Origin: Thermobifida halotolerans | Lineage (GTDB): Bacteria > Actinomycetota > Actinomycetes > Streptosporangiales > Streptosporangiaceae | NCBI RefSeq assembly: GCF_003574835.2 | Contig: NZ_CP063196.1 | Coordinates: forward strand, 1,860,001-1,924,000 | Reading direction: 5' to 3' | DNA length: 64,000 nt | Shown: positions 59,427 to 64,000 of the stretch, piece after piece | How the letters are laid out: the number at the start of each line of letters is the position of its first letter | Position numbering within the stretch: the stretch's first letter is position 1 | The notes under the pieces: model-generated | What the model saw: only the letters and a program-made list of their open reading frames with translations | Database searches by the model: none | What the model was told of the DNA's origin: nothing | Position numbers and translations under genes: made by a program

Positions 59427-60740
59427 TCAGCGGTCGACCACCGTGAAGGCGACCGGGTCGGCCAGCGAGGTGCGGCCCTGCGGGGTGACCAGGTAGGCGG
59501 TGTACTCGCCCGGCGTCAGGTCGCCGGTGGAGAACTTCACCTTGCCCTCGGCTCGGGAGGCGTCGGCGCGCAGGACGGGCTCGGTGTCGTCGGTGATCTC
59601 CCCGGCGGGGTAGACGACGACCTGGTTGCCCCGGTCGGGCAGGTCGGTGGTGTAGGAGAACTCGGCCTTCTTGCCGTGGCGCACCTCGGCGCGCTTGGCG
59701 GCGAGGGCGCCGTCGGCCCCCGGTTCGGGGGCGAGCGGGTCGCCCGGCCACACCGGGTCGGCGTCCTCGACGGGGGCGAGGTCACCGGCCACGTCGACGG
59801 TCACCGCGCGGATCGCGCTCCCGGTCGCGAAGTCGAGGGAGGTCACCTCCACCTCGCTGCCGTCCACGGTCACCCGCAGGGCCTGCTTGAAGCTGCTCGG
59901 CCCGCTCCACTCGCCCCGGTTGGGACCGCCGGGGTTGGGTCCCCACTCGGTCTGCACGGCGCCGGTGTTGACGGCGAGGAAGCCCTCGGCGGCGCCGCCC
60001 TCGACGACCACGCGGTTCATCCAGTCGTCGCGTTCCAGGCTGTAGTGGGTGTGGCCGGAGAAGAACACCACGTTGGGGTGGTCGCCGAGGATCGCCAGCA
60101 GCTGGTCTGCCTCCGCGTAGTCCAGGTCGTAGTAGTCCTGGCGGCCCTCGCCGACCGTGCCGGACACCGAGTGCGGCAGCGGGTGGTGGCCGAAGACGAG
60201 GACGGGCCGGTCGGCGTCGAAGCGGTCGAGTTCGGCGTCCAGCCAGGCGAGCTGCTCCGCGCCGAGTTCGACCTGGTTGCCCACGGCCCACCGACCGGGG
60301 TTGGCGAGGCTGCCGATGTGCACCACCGGCACGTCGCCCGCCATGACGGTGTGGTGGACGCGGGGCATCCCGGTGTGGCGCAGGAAACGCTCGACGTGGA
60401 CCTCGCTGGAGGCGCCGCTGTAGAACTCGTGGTTGCCGATGGTGTAGCTGGCGGGCGGGTGCTCGCGGGAGCCGAGCACGGCGAAGAACGCCTCGTACTC
60501 CGCCTCCCGCCCGTTGGGCACCAGGTCTCCGTTGACGACCATGTGGTCGGCCGCGGGAAACGACGCGTAGGCGTCCAGCACGGCGCCGAAGTCGGCGAGG
60601 TCGCCCTGGACGTCGGAGAGGACGTTGATGGTGACGGGCTCGGCGGCCGGGTGCGCCGCCGCGGCCGGGGCCGTGGCGAGCGCCGCCGCGCCGAGGAGGA
60701 CCGACGCCGCGAGCACCGTGGTCGTGCGCGAGGTGTCCAC
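59427..60740 (-). CDS. Secreted metallophosphoesterase with C-terminal beta-domain
   Basis: 437 residues from GTG 60740, with GGAAGGAG upstream. A signal peptide (TVLAASVLLGAAALATAPAAAA) precedes calcineurin-like motifs: SDVQGDL (the usual DxH His is Gln), VNGDLVPNG, IGNHEFYSG, FGHHPLPHS and SGHTHYSLERD. The C-terminal 100 residues form an Ig-like domain (FSTGDLTPGEYTAYLVTPQG). It probably hydrolyses extracellular phosphoesters. The Gln in motif I could change the metal site. The message leader contains an inverted repeat near the RBS. Confidence 0.92.
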   Translation of the reverse strand: MDTSRTTTVLAASVLLGAAALATAPAAAAHPAAEPVTINVLSDVQGDLADFGAVLDAYASFPAADHMVVNGDLVPNGREAEYEAFFAVLGSREHPPASYTIGNHEFYSGASSEVHVERFLRHTGMPRVHHTVMAGDVPVVHIGSLANPGRWAVGNQVELGAEQLAWLDAELDRFDADRPVLVFGHHPLPHSVSGTVGEGRQDYYDLDYAEADQLLAILGDHPNVVFFSGHTHYSLERDDWMNRVVVEGGAAEGFLAVNTGAVQTEWGPNPGGPNRGEWSGPSSFKQALRVTVDGSEVEVTSLDFATGSAIRAVTVDVAGDLAPVEDADPVWPGDPLAPEPGADGALAAKRAEVRHGKKAEFSYTTDLPDRGNQVVVYPAGEITDDTEPVLRADASRAEGKVKFSTGDLTPGEYTAYLVTPQGRTSLADPVAFTVVDR

Positions 60741-60747
60741 CGGTCTC

Positions 60748-60780
60748 CTTCCGTTGACGAGGTTGAGGTTTCAACGGAAG
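60748..60780. promoter_or_regulatory. Inverted repeat overlapping the phosphoesterase ribosome-binding region
   Basis: CTTCCGTTGA (60748-60757) and TCAACGGAAG (60771-60780) form a perfect 10-bp stem with a 13-nt loop. The left arm includes part of the GGAAGGAG Shine-Dalgarno sequence of the minus-strand gene. It could be an operator or an RNA hairpin that masks translation. Confidence 0.5.
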
Positions 60781-60848
60781 AGCCAACCCGGTGACCTCGG
60801 CATCCGGCTGAGGGGCCGATGGCCGCGAGGTGACGGCCGGGGGAAGAA

Positions 60849-61069
60849 CGGTCCCCGCCGCGCCGCAGCCGGAACCGGCGGCCCGGCGGGCCTCGCACGG
60901 GGCGGAGCCGGAACGCGGCGGAACGGGAACCGTCCATGGCGCTTCCCCGCCGGGCACGGACCGGTCTCCACCGTTCCACCCCGCCCGCGTTGCGCGAAAC
61001 GCGATCCGACAGCCGCGAGCGGTTCCGGACGCGCGGGCCGCCGGTTCCGGCTGCGGTGCGGCGGGACCG
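60849..61069. repeat. 36-37-nt inverted repeat pair flanking about 150 bp
   Basis: Left arm 60849-60885 and right arm 61034-61069 are reverse complements over about 35 positions with one mismatch and one indel, including a 23-nt perfect core (60863-60885 with 61034-61056). The region between them holds no supported gene. It may be a small non-autonomous element or a large RNA/DNA cruciform. Confidence 0.75.
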
Positions 61070-61215
61070 CCCGGACGCGGGTCGCCTGGAGGAAGCCCGG
61101 CTCAGGGCGGACGAGCCGGTCCGGGAGCGGGAGCGCGGCGCCGCTCGGCGTCCGCCCCGGCCCTCGGGAGGAACTGTCGGTTTCCCGGGCTTGACTTCGC
61201 GCCGAGCGGTCCGCA

Positions 61216-61239
61216 CCGTTTGGGAACGCTCCCGAACGG
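61216..61239. terminator. Hairpin after the SLOG-like gene
   Basis: 10-bp stem with one mismatch (61216-61225 with 61230-61239), 6 bp past the stop of the minus-strand gene. Confidence 0.6.
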
Positions 61240-61245
61240 AAGCGG

Positions 61246-61725
61246 CTACTCCCGTCGGGCGCCGTCCGGCCAGATGACGTCGACCGGCACTCCCCTGGCG
61301 CGCGCGGCCGCCACCGCGTCGGCGGTGCCGCCCCTCCCCGCGGCGGGCCGGCCGTCCCAGACCGCGAACAGCCGGTCGACACCGCCCAGCACCGCCTCGT
61401 TGGCGTCCTCGTAGGCCTGCCTTCCGGCGCTCAGGTGCGACATGTAGCGCACCCACGCCGCGCGGACCAGCAGCCGGTCGAACCGCTCCCGGTTGTCCGG
61501 CTTGACCTTGGTCTCCCGGTAGTCGGCCGACGGCAGCACCACCTCCAGCCGTCCTCCGGCCTCCAGCACCGCCTCGGCGAAGAGCTGGTCGGCTCCGCGC
61601 GCCAGGCAGGAGACCCCCACCAGGTCGGCGTCCGCGTACGGCCCGAGCGCTTCGGCCAGCGCCCCGCGCACCAGGGGCACGCTGTCGGCGGCCAGATTGG
61701 AATGCCCGGTGATCCCGATTCGCAC
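61246..61725 (-). CDS. SLOG-like Rossmann-fold nucleotide-binding protein
   Basis: 159 residues from GTG 61725. N-terminal GITGHSNL, then VSCLARGADQLFAEAVLEAG and VVLPSADYRETK, plus LFAVWDGRPAAGRGGTADAV near the end: the arrangement of SLOG-superfamily proteins (LOG/DprA-like) that bind nucleotide-derived ligands. Function unknown; members are often linked to signalling or conflict systems. The XRE-TPR gene ends 16 bp upstream on the same strand, so the two form a unit. Confidence 0.8.
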   Translation of the reverse strand: MRIGITGHSNLAADSVPLVRGALAEALGPYADADLVGVSCLARGADQLFAEAVLEAGGRLEVVLPSADYRETKVKPDNRERFDRLLVRAAWVRYMSHLSAGRQAYEDANEAVLGGVDRLFAVWDGRPAAGRGGTADAVAAARARGVPVDVIWPDGARRE

Positions 61726-61741
61726 TCCCGCATCCCTTTCG

Positions 61742-63217
61742 TCACGTTCGACTCTCGGTCAGGAGCGTACGGGACAACTCTCCGCGCAGTTCGGCCACCG
61801 CCGGTTCCCGGTGGAACGGTGCAGCCTCCCGGTGCCAGTCGCGCAGCCGCCGACGGACCCGGCCCGAGCCCAGTCCGTCCCCGACCTCCACGGCGTTTCG
61901 GACCGCCTTCGCCGCCTCGGCCGGTTCGCCGAGCAGCAGGTAGGTGCGGCCCAGACCGATGAGGTCGAACGCCTGTCCGCGGCGCTGGGAGGGCGGGCGC
62001 AGCCGCAGCGCCTCGGTGATGTGGTGGACCGAGGACTCGGCGCTTCTGCGCCTGGCCGCCGGGTCGTCCTGGCCCTGCGCGAGGTCCCGGTAGCGCGCTC
62101 CCACCACCCCCGACAGCTCGGCATGGTCGAACGTCCTCGCCCACTCCGGCAGCGACTCGCGTGCGCCGCCGTCGATGGCCTCCTCGGCCTGCGCGACGGT
62201 GCGGCGGTAGGCCTGGGCCCGCCCCATCCGCGCGTACGCCCACCCCTCGCGGGTGTACAGCATCGCCGTCAGCACCGCCGGGGCCTTGCGGGACCGCGCG
62301 CCGTCCAGCGCCAGGCGGGAGATCTCCAGCGCGTCCTGGGGCCGGTGCAGGTCCAGCATCTGCCGGGCCATGTCCGCGAGGACGCCCACCCCGTAGAGTC
62401 CGTACTCGGGCCCCGCCTGGTGGGCGGCCCGCAGCGACAGCGTGTAGTACTTCTGCGCGGCCGGGTGGTGGCCGTCGTCGTAGAACATCGACGCCGCGAT
62501 CCGCGACAACTCGGCCATCGCCAGGAACAGCCGGGGCTGCACCGCCGCGGGCTGCGACCTCCCGGCCAGCTCCGCCACCTCCGACAACTGGGCCACCACC
62601 GCCTTGCGGCCGATACCCAGACGCCACCGGTCGTCCCAGCGGCGCAGGGTGGCCACCCCCGCCTCGATCCGTCCCAGTTCCGCCTCTCCCAGGACTCCGC
62701 GTCCCGACGCGGTCGGCCGCCGGTCGGGAACGAGCCAGCGCTCCAGTGTTTCGGTCAGTGCCGTCCCGACGACCAGCGCGCCTCCCGCCGCCAGCGCCTC
62801 TCTGCGTTTCATCAGGTCATTCACCGTGGTCTCAGCGATGTCGTGGATCGTTCCCGATGCCGACCAAAGGTCACGGTGCGACTCTAGAGGCGCGGTTTCG
62901 GAGGCGACAGAACACGCTGTCGGGTTTTTGACACTGTCCGATTCGGTGGCGGATTCCCCGTCGGCCGCGGTGACCAGCCTCAGCGCGCGGGCGAGCACTC
63001 CCCCCGTGTCGAGGACTCTGTCGAGGCGCCACGCCAGATCGGGCGGGCAGGACCGCTCGGCGACCTCGATCCGTCCGACCAGACTCGTGCTGACCCACAC
63101 GTGCCGGGCGAGTTCCCGTTGGGTCAGCTTCCGGTGTTCTCGCCAGTACCGCAGTTCCGCGCCGAACCAGTCAGCGGGCGACCGTTCCGGCCGTAGTGGC
63201 TTCGGGGGGCGGGGCAC
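61742..63217 (-). CDS. XRE-family regulator with C-terminal TPR repeats
   Basis: GTG 63217 is preferred (GAGGAG 6 nt upstream) over TTG 63244; 491 residues. The HTH lies at residues 15-75 (GAELRYWREHRKLTQRELAR, then VWVSTSLVGRIEVAERS). A membrane-like or linker segment follows (REALAAGGALVVGTALTETL) and helical TPR-like repeats to the end (PAAQKYYTLSLRAAHQAGPE, GQAFDLIGLGRTYLLLGEPA). Such proteins in actinomycetes sense small molecules or stress and control neighbours; the SLOG-like gene is the probable partner. Confidence 0.9.
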   Translation of the reverse strand: MPRPPKPLRPERSPADWFGAELRYWREHRKLTQRELARHVWVSTSLVGRIEVAERSCPPDLAWRLDRVLDTGGVLARALRLVTAADGESATESDSVKNPTACSVASETAPLESHRDLWSASGTIHDIAETTVNDLMKRREALAAGGALVVGTALTETLERWLVPDRRPTASGRGVLGEAELGRIEAGVATLRRWDDRWRLGIGRKAVVAQLSEVAELAGRSQPAAVQPRLFLAMAELSRIAASMFYDDGHHPAAQKYYTLSLRAAHQAGPEYGLYGVGVLADMARQMLDLHRPQDALEISRLALDGARSRKAPAVLTAMLYTREGWAYARMGRAQAYRRTVAQAEEAIDGGARESLPEWARTFDHAELSGVVGARYRDLAQGQDDPAARRRSAESSVHHITEALRLRPPSQRRGQAFDLIGLGRTYLLLGEPAEAAKAVRNAVEVGDGLGSGRVRRRLRDWHREAAPFHREPAVAELRGELSRTLLTESRT

Positions 63218-63777
63218 CGGCTCCTCCTCCGCGGATCGGACCAACAGGACGGACTGTCGGATTCAGCATCCCGTTTTCCCGGGAGGCGATCCACCGACCA
63301 GAAGGGATTATTCGCGATTGGACTGAAGTTATGCCGATTTCAGGGTACCGGTCACTTCTCCGTCCGGCATTTCCTCTCCCTGCTGACCAGGAAAAATGTC
63401 GGCCACCTGCGCTTCCTGCCGTTTCCGGGAATTCCTCGCGGGAACCGCGCCGCAGGACCCCGTTACGGTTTCCCCCGGCTTACCTGCACTGATGCGTTCC
63501 GCGGCGGAATTGCGCGGCTGAGTTGCCTCCGGCCGCGGGTTGTGAGATGCGTGGCCGATGGCGGTGGGGGGAGGAGTCCGCCGCCGTCTCCGTCCCGGTC
63601 GTCGGCCGGTGGTGTCCGGGCGCGCGGCGGGAGATGCCGGTTTCCGACGGATCGGGTTGTCCGTTTCCGCCTCTCGACCCCGGGCGGTGCCGTGCCGCTC
63701 AATAGGTGTGGTGGCGACGGGACCGGAGACAGCACCGCGCCGCCCGGTCCCCCGAGAACTCCAGAAGGAAGAAGAAC
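63218..63777. other. Divergent intergenic region at the right end
   Basis: About 560 bp between the XRE gene and a plus-strand gene. The 63250-63360 part is AT-richer and should contain the XRE promoter. No repeat, RNA gene or terminator recognised. Confidence 0.4.
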
Positions 63778-64000
63778 ATGCGCGGCGGCAGGCAACCCGA
63801 GCGACCGGCCGGGGACTGCGTTCAGAAACTCCTCGGGACACGGCGGACCACGGTGGCGTGGGCCGAGGGGGCCATCGGCCTCTTCGCCTCCTCACCGTCG
63901 GCAGGGGGGCACGGGGCGGCCGTGCGGTGGGAGATCGGCACGGGGCCGGACCGGTGTGCCTTCAGGACCGACGCCTACGTGGGGCGGCGTCGCCGGTCCC
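63778..64000 (+). CDS. Unidentified protein, N-terminal part (cut by window end)
   Basis: ATG 63778 is preceded by AAGGAAG at about 9 nt. The frame stays open to the window end (74 codons): MRGGRQPERPAGDCVQKLLG, then a region with AVRWEIGTGPDRCAFRT. I do not recognise a family; with no more sequence its identity is open. The RBS and position after a long promoter region support it. Confidence 0.5.
   Translation, partial: MRGGRQPERPAGDCVQKLLGTRRTTVAWAEGAIGLFASSPSAGGHGAAVRWEIGTGPDRCAFRTDAYVGRRRRS

Overview
The window is high-GC (roughly 70%) actinomycete DNA with many GTG/TTG starts and translationally coupled genes. The mix of secondary-metabolism loci, an ECF42 sigma factor, LamG/RHS surface proteins and XRE-TPR regulators fits a Nocardiopsis/Streptosporangiales-type genome; that placement is inference. 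No rRNA, tRNA, CRISPR array or intact insertion sequence was seen.

Region 1 (1-20.7 kb) is a nonribosomal peptide-type locus built around tryptophan, kynurenine and anthranilate chemistry. The plus strand carries a partial P450, a DUF899 thioredoxin-fold protein, an A-PCP NRPS protein whose A4 motif has Gly in place of the usual Asp, an MbtH protein, a 4-hydroxymandelate-synthase-like dioxygenase and a free condensation domain. A tightly overlapping minus-strand operon (15.5 to 9.8 kb) encodes an IGPS-like protein, a TrpA-like protein, an anthraniloyl-CoA-hydroxylase-type flavoprotein, a PaaK-type CoA ligase, a small protein and an apparently normal TrpC; a kynurenine formamidase follows a terminator. 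A divergent plus-strand operon (16.2-20.6 kb) encodes tryptophan 2,3-dioxygenase, a kynureninase, a second divergent TDO-fold heme protein and a methyltransferase. A VOC extradiol dioxygenase and a TrpD homologue lie at the left. The likely flow is Trp to formylkynurenine to kynurenine to anthranilate to anthraniloyl-CoA to hydroxyanthraniloyl-CoA, with loading on the A-PCP protein and condensation with another acid, possibly 4-hydroxymandelate. Three of the four 'trp' enzymes carry substitutions at positions normally catalytic, so they probably serve the metabolite rather than primary tryptophan synthesis.

Region 2 (20.7-26.6 kb) is a regulatory and export block: an alpha/beta hydrolase with Cys at the nucleophile position, a YCII/DGPF protein coupled to an ECF42 sigma factor, a DHA2-type MFS exporter with an ABM monooxygenase, and a TIGR03084/DinB-fold protein.

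Region 3 (26.8-45.5 kb) is an iterative polyketide locus with an enediyne-type PKS (KS-AT-ACP-KR-DH-PPTase), its TEBC thioesterase, a flavin reductase, an NAD-dependent epimerase/reductase, an acyl-CoA carboxylase beta subunit, two DUF1702 proteins, a P450, a GMC oxidoreductase with a small partner and an AhpD-like protein, controlled by AraC and TetR regulators. The E3 (UnbU) and E4 (UnbV) genes of the classical warhead cassette are not seen, so the product may be a linear polyene-derived compound.

Region 4 (45.5-54 kb) holds housekeeping-like genes (DUF4180, a membrane protein, DinB) and an IclR-controlled aromatic-acid module: VanB-type reductase, CYP199-like P450 (frameshifted near its N-terminus) and an AAHS-type transporter.

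Region 5 (54-64 kb) is partly decayed: a transposase remnant, a truncated RHS gene, a secreted LamG protein, a frameshifted TetR remnant, then an anti-sigma-type ATPase, a secreted metallophosphoesterase, a SLOG-like nucleotide-binding protein, an XRE-TPR regulator and a gene running off the window.
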